Assembly: GCA_024638345.1 (NCBI GenBank)
Contig: JAHEKL010000097.1
Location: forward strand, 1 to 9,310
DNA from: Gammaproteobacteria bacterium
GTDB lineage: Bacteria > Gemmatimonadota > Gemmatimonadetes > Longimicrobiales > Gaopeijiaceae
Length of the DNA stretch: 9,310 nucleotides
Direction: 5' to 3'
Each line of letters opens with the position of its first letter. Within the stretch, counting starts at the first letter, position 1. This document shows positions 1-7,347 of this stretch, piece after piece. The translations under genes were made by a program, and so were the position numbers. The notes below the pieces were generated by a model. It searched no databases. It was not told where the DNA came from and saw nothing but the letters and a program-made list of their open reading frames with translations.

Positions 1-840
1 CGGGAAGCGATCGAGACCCATGGGTGGGACGGCGAGTGGTACCGGCGTGCCTTCTTCGACAGCGGGGAGCCGCTCGGAGCCCGCGAGTCCGCCGAGGCCA
101 GGATCGATTCGATCGCCCAGTCGTGGAGCGTTATCTCGGAGGCGGCCGATCCGGTGCGCGCCCGCCGAGCGTTGGACTCGGCGTGGAGTGAGCTCGTGCG
201 GCTGGATGATCGGGTGGTCCAGCTGCTGAAGCCTCCATTCGTTGGGAATGGACCCGATCCCGGATACATCGCGTCCTATCCCCCCGGGGTCCGAGAGAAC
301 GGGGGTCAGTATACCCACGCTGCCGCCTGGCTCATTCGTGCCCTCGCCCGGATCGGAGAGGGGGATCGCGCAGGGGCCCTGCTGCGGACCGTGCTGCCGA
401 CGGGTCACGCCGAAGGAGAGGAGGGGACTGCACGCTACCGGGTCGAACCGTATGTAATCGCGGCGGATGTCTACGGCGAGCCGCCCCACACCGGGCGGGG
501 TGGATGGACCTGGTATACGGGCTCGGCCGGCTGGATCTGGCGCGTGACCCTGGAGGACGTGCTCGGCATCCGGAGAGAGGGATCGGTCCTGAGGATCGAC
601 CCGTGCATTCCCGCGAGCTGGGATGGATACGAGGTCGAGATCCTGATCGACGATACGACGCGGGTGACCGTTCAGGTGCGGAATCCCGATGGTGTATGCA
701 GAGGGGTTCGAACGTGTACCTTGAACGGCTCGGAGGTCGACGCCGCGAACATTCACGTGCTCGAAGCGCGCGAGCTCGAGAGGGCCGAGGGAGCCTCTGC
801 GGAGCAGAAGAGCATGACCATCGAGGTGATCATGGGATGA
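1..840 (+). CDS. GH94 glycoside phosphorylase / cyclic beta-1,2-glucan synthase-type protein, C-terminal part (5' truncated by window)
   Basis: The reading frame is open from base 1 to the TGA at 838-840, giving the last 279 residues of a larger protein. Motifs typical of the GH94 (alpha/alpha)6-barrel are visible in order: [11 protein letters not shown] (residues 9-19), [23 protein letters not shown] (about 94-108), [11 protein letters not shown] (about 148-158) and [14 protein letters not shown] (about 165-178), then a beta-rich C-terminal tail. Family members are cellobiose/cellodextrin phosphorylases and the GH94 domain of NdvB-like cyclic beta-1,2-glucan synthases, which sets chain length by phosphorolysis of periplasmic or cytoplasmic beta-glucans. 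The wording of these motifs looks most like the NdvB group, but that is from memory. The catalytic general-acid Asp lies upstream, outside the window, so activity and full length (about 800 or about 2800 aa) cannot be judged. The stop overlaps the next gene's ATG. Confidence 0.88.
   Translation, partial: REAIETHGWDGEWYRRAFFDSGEPLGARESAEARIDSIAQSWSVISEAADPVRARRALDSAWSELVRLDDRVVQLLKPPFVGNGPDPGYIASYPPGVRENGGQYTHAAAWLIRALARIGEGDRAGALLRTVLPTGHAEGEEGTARYRVEPYVIAADVYGEPPHTGRGGWTWYTGSAGWIWRVTLEDVLGIRREGSVLRIDPCIPASWDGYEVEILIDDTTRVTVQVRNPDGVCRGVRTCTLNGSEVDAANIHVLEARELERAEGASAEQKSMTIEVIMG
823..831 (+). promoter_or_regulatory. Very strong Shine-Dalgarno for the mutase subunit, inside the GH94 coding sequence
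   Basis: GAGGTGATC at 823-831 is an uninterrupted 9-base match to the canonical anti-Shine-Dalgarno end of 16S rRNA. It ends 5 bases before the ATG at 837. It lies within the last codons of the GH94 gene and fixes the start of the next gene. It also suggests that the downstream gene is translated efficiently in its own right and not only by re-initiation. Confidence 0.75.
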
Positions 841-1250
841 CCGCCGCACCACGGCCGATCCGCATTCTGGTGGCCAAACCAGGTCTGGACGGCCACGATA
901 GAGGAGCCAAGGTCATCGCGAGCGCATTCCGCGATGCCGGCTTCGAGGTCATCTATACGGGGCTGCATCAAACACCCGAGATGATCGTCAACGCCGCGGT
1001 GCAGGAGGACGTCGACATCGTGGCGCTCTCGATTCTCTCCGGTGCCCACATGACGCTCCTGCCCAGGGTCAAGGAGTTGCTGGACGATGCCGGGGCGGAT
1101 CAAGTGCTGGTTACAGGGGGTGGGATCATTCCCGAGGAGGATGCGAAGCGGCTCCACTCGATGGGAATCGGACGGATCTTCGGACCGGGTAGCCCCACAT
1201 CCGATGCGGTGGAATACATACGAGCGTGGTTCTCGAATCGAGCCTCATGA
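837..1250 (+). CDS. Cobalamin-binding small subunit of a methylmalonyl-CoA / acyl-CoA mutase
   Basis: The 137-residue protein is essentially one B12-binding Rossmann-like domain. The diagnostic signature is present in full: D18-x-H20-x-x-G23 (GLDGHDRG), where H20 is the expected lower axial ligand of cobalt, then S65-x-L67 and the G94-G95-G96 loop. The domain matches the C-terminal B12 domain of methylmalonyl-CoA mutase. When encoded alone, such a domain pairs with a separate substrate-binding large subunit to isomerise methylmalonyl-CoA and succinyl-CoA, or isobutyryl/butyryl-CoA in related enzymes. No large subunit is in the window. The ATG overlaps the GH94 stop (ATGA) and has an excellent ribosome binding site, so the two genes look co-transcribed although no metabolic link is obvious. 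The substrate cannot be told from this subunit alone. Confidence 0.9.
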   Translation: MTAAPRPIRILVAKPGLDGHDRGAKVIASAFRDAGFEVIYTGLHQTPEMIVNAAVQEDVDIVALSILSGAHMTLLPRVKELLDDAGADQVLVTGGGIIPEEDAKRLHSMGIGRIFGPGSPTSDAVEYIRAWFSNRAS

Positions 1251-1300
1251 GATTGAGCTCGCATCGGGATCACAACTCAGACCCGAGACACGGAGTATAG

Positions 1301-1636
1301 ATGCAGATCGAGCCAGAGATTGCCTTTCGGAACGTGACTCAAACACCCGCGATGGAGCGCGCGATCGAAGACGGTATCGCCGACCTGGAGGAGGTCGAGG
1401 ATCGGCTCACGAGTTGCCGGGTGATGGTCGAGCTGCCCCACCGCCGTCACAAGACGGGCAACCCATATCATGTCCGGATCGATCTCACCCTGCCCGGCGG
1501 AGAGATCGTCGTGAGCCGTGCGCCCACGTCCACGGGGGCCGACGAAGCGGTTGCGGCGATTTCCGAGGCGTTTCGCACGGCCCGCATGCGACTGCTCGAG
1601 CGCGCTCGCAAGCGGAGGATCGCACGAGGGGGGTGA
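1301..1636 (+). CDS. HPF/RaiA-family ribosome-associated protein (short form)
   Basis: The 111-residue basic protein begins MQIEPEIAFRNVTQTPAMER and carries the beta-alpha-beta-beta-beta-alpha pattern of the S30AE (sigma-54 modulation / hibernation promoting factor) family. Landmarks are 'LTSCRVMVELPHRRHKTGN', then 'YHVRIDLTLPGGEIVVSR', then a helical arginine-rich end (ARKRRIARGG). Family members bind the 30S decoding region and stabilise idle ribosomes in stationary phase or stress. This one has the N-terminal domain only, without the C-terminal dimerisation domain of long HPF and without the cold-shock extension that some relatives of this subgroup have. GGAG at 1292-1295 is 5 bases before the ATG, which supports the start. 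It begins 50 bases after the mutase gene and could share its transcript. It belongs to a divergent subgroup, so ribosome hibernation is a family-based inference. Confidence 0.82.
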   Translation: MQIEPEIAFRNVTQTPAMERAIEDGIADLEEVEDRLTSCRVMVELPHRRHKTGNPYHVRIDLTLPGGEIVVSRAPTSTGADEAVAAISEAFRTARMRLLERARKRRIARGG

Positions 1637-1674
1637 GCCTTTGCGCGCCCGGGCACGAATGACGGACCGATCCC

Positions 1675-1692
1675 GATCGAAACCTTTCGATC
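1675..1692. repeat. 18-bp inverted repeat (candidate operator) upstream of dodecin
   Basis: GATCGAAA (1675-1682), CC, TTTCGATC (1685-1692) is a perfect 8+8 inverted repeat around a 2-base centre. As DNA it has the form of a dimer-binding operator. As RNA it could form a 6-bp stem with a 6-base loop, but no T-run follows, so an intrinsic terminator is less likely. Its right half overlaps the putative -35 element of the dodecin promoter. Confidence 0.5.
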
Positions 1693-1713
1693 ACCCGACG
1701 CTTCGAGTAAGAT
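1685..1713 (+). promoter_or_regulatory. Possible dodecin promoter
   Basis: TAAGAT (1708-1713) resembles a sigma-70-type -10 box (TANNNT). Seventeen bases upstream is TTTCGA (1685-1690), a weak 3-of-6 match to TTGACA. Transcription would start near 1720, about 40 bases before the dodecin ATG. The match is modest and the call rests mainly on position in the 124-base gap between two genes. Confidence 0.3.
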
Positions 1714-1760
1714 CCCGCCTCCATTAGAAGGCACAGATCCGCACGAATGGGAGGGATCGC

Positions 1761-1961
1761 ATGTCCGTTGCCCGCGTTACCGAAATCAAAGCCTCCTCTA
1801 CCAAGAGCTTCGACGATGCGCTCCGCGTTGGCGTCACACGCGCGAGCCAAACGCTGGATAACGTGAAGGGAGCCTGGATCGCCGACCAGGACGTCCTCGT
1901 CGAGGACGGCGAGATCGTCGAGTACCGAGTGCTCCTCAAGGTCACCTTCGTCCTCAGATAG
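1761..1961 (+). CDS. Dodecin (flavin-binding dodecameric storage protein)
   Basis: The 66-residue protein has the standard dodecin length and order: 'MSVARVTEIKASSTKSFDDA', then an amphipathic helix, then 'NVKGAWIADQDVLVEDGEIVEYRV' elements and the ending 'LLKVTFVLR'. W39 corresponds to the conserved tryptophan that stacks against bound flavin, and Q43 to the nearby flavin-contacting glutamine. Dodecins assemble as 12-mers and hold FMN, riboflavin or lumichrome, and in some bacteria also CoA, thereby buffering free flavin. The ATG has a strong ribosome binding site, GGAGGG at 1750-1755, spaced 5 bases. It is preceded by a possible promoter with a palindrome and followed by a 96-base gap, so it may be an independently regulated single-gene unit. 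Confidence 0.95.
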   Translation: MSVARVTEIKASSTKSFDDALRVGVTRASQTLDNVKGAWIADQDVLVEDGEIVEYRVLLKVTFVLR

Positions 1962-2057
1962 GCGTCGCCGGTCAACCGAAAGGGGCATGCAGCGAGGGCG
2001 CGAGCTCGAACTGCTCCGGTCCCGTCCACAGCCGAGCCGGTAAGGAGCCCAGACTTC

Positions 2058-2288
2058 ATGCTCATCGACCGCCATCGCCGGGCCGACCGGTATCCCTGGT
2101 TGGAGTGGAAGGTGCGGTTCTTCGTCATCGGTGCGGGCCTGGCCGTCGTCGGCATGGCCATGGACGTTCAGTGGGTGGTCGGCGTGGCCATCGTCATTCT
2201 CTTCGCGGGCTTCTTGGTCCGATTCCTTCCAGGTGGGAAGGGAGAGAGCGCCGAAGGCGGAACCCCCGAGCCAGACACTCACGTCTGA
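2058..2288 (+). CDS. Small two-helix membrane protein of unknown function
   Basis: I do not recognise this 76-residue protein. It starts with a basic, aromatic stretch (MLIDRHRRADRYPWLEWKVR), then has two hydrophobic segments, about residues 21-35 and 38-57, separated by a tight turn at D36-Q38. It ends in a short polar tail rich in Gly, Glu and Pro (residues 58-76). This fits a helical hairpin in the inner membrane with both ends in the cytoplasm by the positive-inside rule. AAGGAG at 2042-2047 is 10 bases before the ATG, which supports translation. It ends 43 bases before the ATPase gene and may be co-transcribed with it. Coding is inferred from the ribosome binding site and the coherent hydrophobic pattern, not from a known family. 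Confidence 0.6.
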   Translation: MLIDRHRRADRYPWLEWKVRFFVIGAGLAVVGMAMDVQWVVGVAIVILFAGFLVRFLPGGKGESAEGGTPEPDTHV

Positions 2289-2331
2289 TCCGTTGCCGGG
2301 CCTCACATTCAACGGCCGGAACAGCGCTGGA

Positions 2332-4008
<1,677 letters not shown>

Positions 4009-4051
4009 ATTTCAGCGAGGATGAGCATCGGATCGCCCCTGGGGCCGCGGC

Positions 4052-4067
4052 TATCTTGTCGGGAATG
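4052..4067 (+). promoter_or_regulatory. Putative leaderless promoter of recQ (TATCTTG-N5-AATG)
   Basis: TATCTT (4052-4057) is a plausible -10 box. The A of an ATG lies 8 bases after its last base (4065), the distance expected between a -10 box and a transcription start. The transcript would therefore begin at the start codon, and no Shine-Dalgarno is visible upstream of that ATG. The same arrangement recurs at 5432-5447. There is no convincing -35 box. Assignment is by spacing and recurrence. Confidence 0.45.
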
Positions 4068-5430
4068 ACTCGATCGCCGGGCTGCGAAGCTTCTCCTCCA
4101 CCCACCCTCGCTGGGCGGCTCACTCGTTCGGCGCCCTAGCCCCGAGCGCGTCCTCCTCGAGCGGTTCGGATACACCGCGTTTCGACCGGGTCAGCGTGAA
4201 CTCGTCGAGGCAGTTCTGGCTGGGCGGGACGCGATGGGTGTCCTGCCCACCGGGGGAGGAAAGAGCCTCTGCTACCAGATCCCCGCGGCGATCCTCCCTG
4301 GGCTGACGCTCGTCGTGAGCCCGCTCGTCTCGCTGATGGGCGATCAGGTGAGGAGGGCGCAGGACGCTGGTTTGCGGGCCGCCGCGCTGCACGCGGGTCT
4401 GTCTCGCCTCGAGATGGCGCATACCGAGGGGCGCCTTCGACGTGGCGAGCTCCAGTTGCTGCTCCTGGCACCCGAGCGCTTCGCGAGTCAGCGCTTCGCG
4501 AGCTTGCTTACAGCCCTCGAAGTGTCCTTGCTGGCAGTCGATGAGGCTCACTGCATTTCCATGTGGGGTAACGATTTTCGTCCATCTTACTCGAAGTTGG
4601 GTGAGGTGCGCACACGTATCGGTGGCCCAATCTTGGCGCTCACCGCGACCGCCACCCCCCGGGTGCGCAGAGATATCGAGGCCTCGCTCGGAATGACCGA
4701 TCCAGTGCGCATCCAAGGCAGCTTCGATCGTACGAATCTCCTCTGGGCCGTGCGGCGGCTTCGAGAGCCCCGGGGCAGGGAGGGCTCGATTCGACGGATC
4801 GTCCGCGGCTTCCAGGGGGCGCGCCTCGTCTACGCGGCGAGCCGTGCTCGCGTCGAACGGATTCGTTCGAGCCTAGCCCGCCATGGGATCCGGGCCGAGG
4901 CCTATCACGCAGGTCTCCATGCGGACGAGCGTACACGTGTGCAGGAGTATTTCCTGTCGGACGACGCCCCCGTCGTCGTGGCCACCAATGCCTTCGGGAT
5001 GGGAATCGACCGTGCGGACGTCCGCCTCGTGGTCCACGATCAGCTTCCGGGATCGCTGGAGGCATACTATCAGGAGGCCGGGCGCGCGGGGAGGGATGGA
5101 CGAGCCGCTCTCTGCCTCGGGTTCAGCCTTGCGGGGGACCACCGGATCCACCGGGCCTTCCTCGACCAGAGCCATCCACCACTGCGAGCGAGCTGGTCGT
5201 TCGGAGCGAGGTCGGGGGCGCGCACTCCCGCCCCGATCTCTCGTCGGCTGCGCCTCCGACACGCCGGAATGCGAAAGCTGAGAGCGGTACGCCGGTACGC
5301 CCGCTCCCGGTCGTGCAGGCGCCGCGTGATCCTCCGATGGTTCGGGGAGGAGCTCCGATCGTCCCGATGTGGCGCCTGCGATCGATGCGCGGACTGGGCC
5401 GAGTTGCTGGAACGCACCGATCGCCGTTAG
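4065..5430 (+). CDS. recQ: Short RecQ-type ATP-dependent DNA helicase, N-terminus requires a +1 shift or non-ATG start
   Basis: RecQ unwinds DNA 3'-5' in repair and replication restart. The motifs are complete: motif 0 FGYTAFRPGQ (4165-4194), Walker A LPTGGGKS, VSPLVSLMGDQV, DEAH (4540-4551) followed by the aromatic-rich loop CISMWGNDFRP, LTATATPR, and VVATNAFGMGID plus YYQEAGRAGRDG. Four cysteines (codons at 5314, 5368, 5377, 5386) form the RecQ zinc site. The protein stops right after it, so winged-helix and HRDC domains are absent. The RecQ frame is open from 4069 but holds no ATG, GTG or TTG before motif 0, and the ATG at 4234 would delete motif 0. An ATG at 4065 opens another frame and reaches GCG-CCC-TAG at 4131-4139. 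A +1 slip there (CCC to CCT) enters the RecQ frame at AGC 4138, giving about 454 residues. A sequencing indel or a CTG start at 4111 are the alternatives. Confidence 0.85.
4134..4140 (+). other. Candidate +1 frameshift site (CCC-TAG-C) in recQ
   Basis: In the frame of the ATG at 4065, codon CCC (4134-4136) is followed by TAG (4137-4139). A proline tRNA slipping forward one base would re-pair with CCT (4135-4137) and continue at AGC, exactly in the frame encoding RecQ motif 0. This has the same logic as the prfB shift site, where a slippery codon precedes a stop. No upstream Shine-Dalgarno-like stimulator is evident, which weakens a programmed interpretation. Confidence 0.35.
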
Positions 5431-5431
5431 G

Positions 5432-5447
5432 TATCTTGCGAAGAATG
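5432..5447 (+). promoter_or_regulatory. Putative promoter of the RNase E/G - L21 - L27 unit (second TATCTTG-N5-AATG)
   Basis: TATCTT at 5432-5437 begins one base after the recQ stop codon. It is followed after 7 bases by ATG at 5445, the same layout as in front of recQ. If it is a -10 box, transcription starts near 5445 and leaves a leader of about 250 bases before the RNase E/G start codon. No clear -35 box is present at 16-18 bases. Confidence 0.45.
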
Positions 5448-5525
5448 AGGACTGCCCTCGGACGCCGCCGTCTACGGAGGATCGGGGTCCGGGATCGTTC
5501 AGACACCCCTTCGCCGCGCCGGTGA
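5445..5525 (+). CDS. Possible leaderless 26-residue arginine-rich leader ORF
   Basis: The ATG placed at the predicted transcript start opens a 26-codon frame (MRTALGRRRLRRIGVRDR...) ending at TGA 5523-5525. Ten of its 26 residues are arginine. It has no Shine-Dalgarno and no recognisable family. The only support is its exact position relative to the TATCTTG motif, the same as for the recQ start. It could be a leader peptide affecting the RNase E/G mRNA, or a chance frame in the untranslated leader. Confidence 0.22.
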   Translation: MRTALGRRRLRRIGVRDRSDTPSPRR

Positions 5526-5568
5526 CGGGGTTTTTGGGGGACGATCGAGGATCTTGCGCGAGATTCAT

Positions 5569-5585
5569 CCGCGTCCTCGACGCGG
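5569..5585 (+). other. Hairpin in the RNase E/G mRNA leader
   Basis: CCGCGT (5569-5574) and ACGCGG (5580-5585) form a perfect 6-bp GC-rich stem with a 5-base loop. It lies in the 265-base region between recQ and the RNase E/G start. It has no following T-run, so it does not look like an intrinsic terminator. It may be a structural element of a long leader. Confidence 0.35.
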
Positions 5586-5663
5586 TCGCCTCCGTGGACT
5601 CCGATGCCCTTGTCGGGTCACGGGAGCGATGCCTCGAGCGGGGCGGTACGAATCCGAAAGCCA

Positions 5664-5688
5664 AGGCTCTCGATGTCCCGAGGAGCCT
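5664..5688 (+). promoter_or_regulatory. Stem-loop sequestering the RNase E/G ribosome binding site
   Basis: AGGCTC (5664-5669) pairs with GAGCCT (5683-5688). TCG (5670-5672) pairs with CGA (5679-5681), with G5682 bulged and ATGTCC as loop. This 9-bp stem buries the Shine-Dalgarno GAGGAG (5680-5685), which sits 10 bases before the TTG start. Such a structure would lower translation until opened or cleaved. Enterobacterial rne is known to be autoregulated through its 5' leader. The link here is inference. Confidence 0.45.
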
Positions 5689-5695
5689 ACCGTAC

Positions 5696-7270
5696 TTGAA
5701 AAGAGAGATTCTCATCAGCGCGACCCCCCAGGAGTCGTGGGTGGCGCTGTTGGAGGACGATCGGCTGGTCGAGCTAATGCTCGATCGACCGGACACGGAC
5801 CGCTTGGTCGGTGACATCTACCTCGGAAAGGTCGAGGCCGTCCTTCCCGGAATCCAGGCGGCGTTCGTCGACATCGGAACGGATAAGGCCGGGTTTCTCC
5901 ACGTGTCGGACCTGGTCTCGGACGAGGACTCCGACGAGGACGACGACGACTCCGACGATGGGGGCGGGCGGGGGTCGTCGAGAAACGGAGGCCGGAATCG
6001 CGGCGGGAAGTTCCCTCCCATCCAGACCCAGATCAAGAAGGGCGACAGCGTTCTGGTCCAGGTGACGAAGGAGCCCATCGGCACCAAGGGCCCACGTCTC
6101 ACCGCCCAAGTCTCACTTCCAGGTCGCTTCTTGGTCTACATGCCCTTCTCGACTCACATCGGAGTGAGTCGAAAGATCGACCAGCGCGACGAGCGGTCGA
6201 GGCTCCGGCAGCTCGCACGCGAGATCCGGCCGGAGGGAGCGGGTGGGCTGATCATCAGAACGGTCGGTGAGGAGCTCAACCGGGATCGGTTCGCCGGAGA
6301 GTTCAACAGACTCCGCTCCCTGTGGCAGAAGATCGAGCGTCGCGCCGAGTCCTCGAAGGCTCCAACGCTCGTGCACGGGGAGGCGAAGCTGATCTCCGGG
6401 GTGATCCGGGACCTCTTCTCGGACAAGCTCGATGCGCTGATCGTGGACAGCAAGCAGGCTCACAACGAGATCGTCCAGTACGTGAAGAGCGTCGATCCGG
6501 AGCTGATGGATCGGATCCAGCTGTATCATGATTCCGTGCCGCTCTTCGATCGCTACGACATCGAGGAAGAGATCGGCGAGGCGTTCGAGCGGAAGGTCAT
6601 GCTGCCCTCGGGCGGCTACATCATCGTCGAGCCCACGGAGGCCCTCGTCTCGATCGACGTGAACACTGGGCGCTTCACTGGAAAGGGGAAGCGGGATCCG
6701 GAGGAGACCATCCTCAGGACCAACATGGACGCCGCCAAGGAAGTCGCCCGACAGCTTCGACTCAGGGACATCGGCGGGATCATCGTCGTCGACTTCATCG
6801 ACATGGAGTCGCAGGGAAACCGCGACCGGGTGCTGCAGGAGGTGCGCACGCAGCTGGGTCGGGACAGGGCCAGGACGAAGGCGTTCGCGGTCTCGGACCT
6901 GGGGCTGGTGGAGATGACGCGTCAACGTGTGAGGCCGTCGCTGTTCCAGACGCTCACGCGGGTCTGCGACCATTGCTCGGGAGCCGGTCGGGTCTTCACT
7001 CCCCCGACGGTGATTCGCAGGGTTGAGCGCAGTCTCAAACGAGCGGCGGCTTCGGGTAAAGAACGATCTATCACGATTCGCGTGCACCCAGAGGTCGCGC
7101 TGCACGTGCTGGAGGAGGAGCCGGACTTCGTGAAACGACTCAAGGGTCGGACACGTCTGGAACTCGACCTCAAGGACGATCCCCTGCTCGCGGAGGACGA
7201 GTTTCGACTCCTCTCGGGTCCCGCCGAAGAGGACGTCACTTCCAAGTACGTGACACGCCAGCCGGGTTGA
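5696..7270 (+). CDS. rng: Ribonuclease E/G family endoribonuclease (RNase G-like)
   Basis: This 524-residue enzyme has RNase G-like length and lacks the long RNase E scaffold tail. From the TTG start it begins 'MKREILISATPQESWVALLE', the family's usual N-terminus. The S1 domain follows (about 35-130), interrupted at about 75-105 by an acidic run and then a Gly/Arg run. Catalytic Mg-binding aspartates are D321 (SIDVNTGRF) and D366 (VVDFIDM), and the zinc-link is C424-x-x-C427 (CDHC, with SGAGRV after it). The family cuts single-stranded A/U-rich RNA, preferring 5' monophosphate ends, in mRNA decay and rRNA processing. TTG is chosen because GAGGAG lies 10 bases upstream and no in-frame ATG or GTG is close by. 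Rare TTG plus a sequestered ribosome binding site suggest deliberately limited expression. rplU and rpmA follow, a frequent gene order. Confidence 0.93.
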   Translation: MKREILISATPQESWVALLEDDRLVELMLDRPDTDRLVGDIYLGKVEAVLPGIQAAFVDIGTDKAGFLHVSDLVSDEDSDEDDDDSDDGGGRGSSRNGGRNRGGKFPPIQTQIKKGDSVLVQVTKEPIGTKGPRLTAQVSLPGRFLVYMPFSTHIGVSRKIDQRDERSRLRQLAREIRPEGAGGLIIRTVGEELNRDRFAGEFNRLRSLWQKIERRAESSKAPTLVHGEAKLISGVIRDLFSDKLDALIVDSKQAHNEIVQYVKSVDPELMDRIQLYHDSVPLFDRYDIEEEIGEAFERKVMLPSGGYIIVEPTEALVSIDVNTGRFTGKGKRDPEETILRTNMDAAKEVARQLRLRDIGGIIVVDFIDMESQGNRDRVLQEVRTQLGRDRARTKAFAVSDLGLVEMTRQRVRPSLFQTLTRVCDHCSGAGRVFTPPTVIRRVERSLKRAAASGKERSITIRVHPEVALHVLEEEPDFVKRLKGRTRLELDLKDDPLLAEDEFRLLSGPAEEDVTSKYVTRQPG

Positions 7271-7274
7271 CCGC

Positions 7275-7286
7275 GATGGGCCCATC
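7275..7286. repeat. 12-bp perfect palindrome between RNase E/G and rplU
   Basis: GATGGGCCCATC is a perfect inverted repeat with no spacer, 5 bases after the RNase E/G stop, in the 77-base gap before rplU. It could be a small hairpin or a processing site, or it may be chance. No T-run follows, so it does not separate the genes as a standard terminator. Confidence 0.25.
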
Positions 7287-7347
7287 CGCAACATTTCCAG
7301 GCTGAAGCCAGCAGGATCTCACACGCTCATCTCAATCGGGGAAGGCT

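Noticed and set aside
2131..2331. Upstream ATG of the kinase/P-loop gene at 2131
   Set aside because: The extra 67 residues overlap the small membrane protein in another frame and read as its out-of-frame shadow. The conserved protein starts just after 2332.
4234..4236. ATG at 4234 as start of recQ
   Set aside because: It would remove the conserved motif 0 (FGYTAFRPGQ) and leave almost nothing before Walker A, although motif 0 is clearly encoded just upstream in the same frame.
5527..5545. GGGG-TTTTT-GGGGG stretch as an intrinsic terminator after recQ
   Set aside because: There is no stem before the T-run, and the G-runs on both sides cannot pair with each other.
4873..5817. 314-codon minus-strand open frame over the recQ / RNase E/G junction
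   Set aside because: It is antisense to RecQ motifs and to the RNase E/G start and shows low-complexity Arg/Ser/Pro-rich sequence without family resemblance.
5924..5960. GAC/GAG-rich tract as a tandem repeat or CRISPR-like element
   Set aside because: It is simply the codons of an Asp/Glu/Ser run in RNase E/G, in frame, without repeat-spacer structure.
6113..7294. Long open frame (393 codons) on the minus strand opposite RNase E/G
   Set aside because: It lies wholly antisense to a clearly conserved enzyme. High-GC coding DNA commonly leaves such shadow frames open, and the translation shows no domain.
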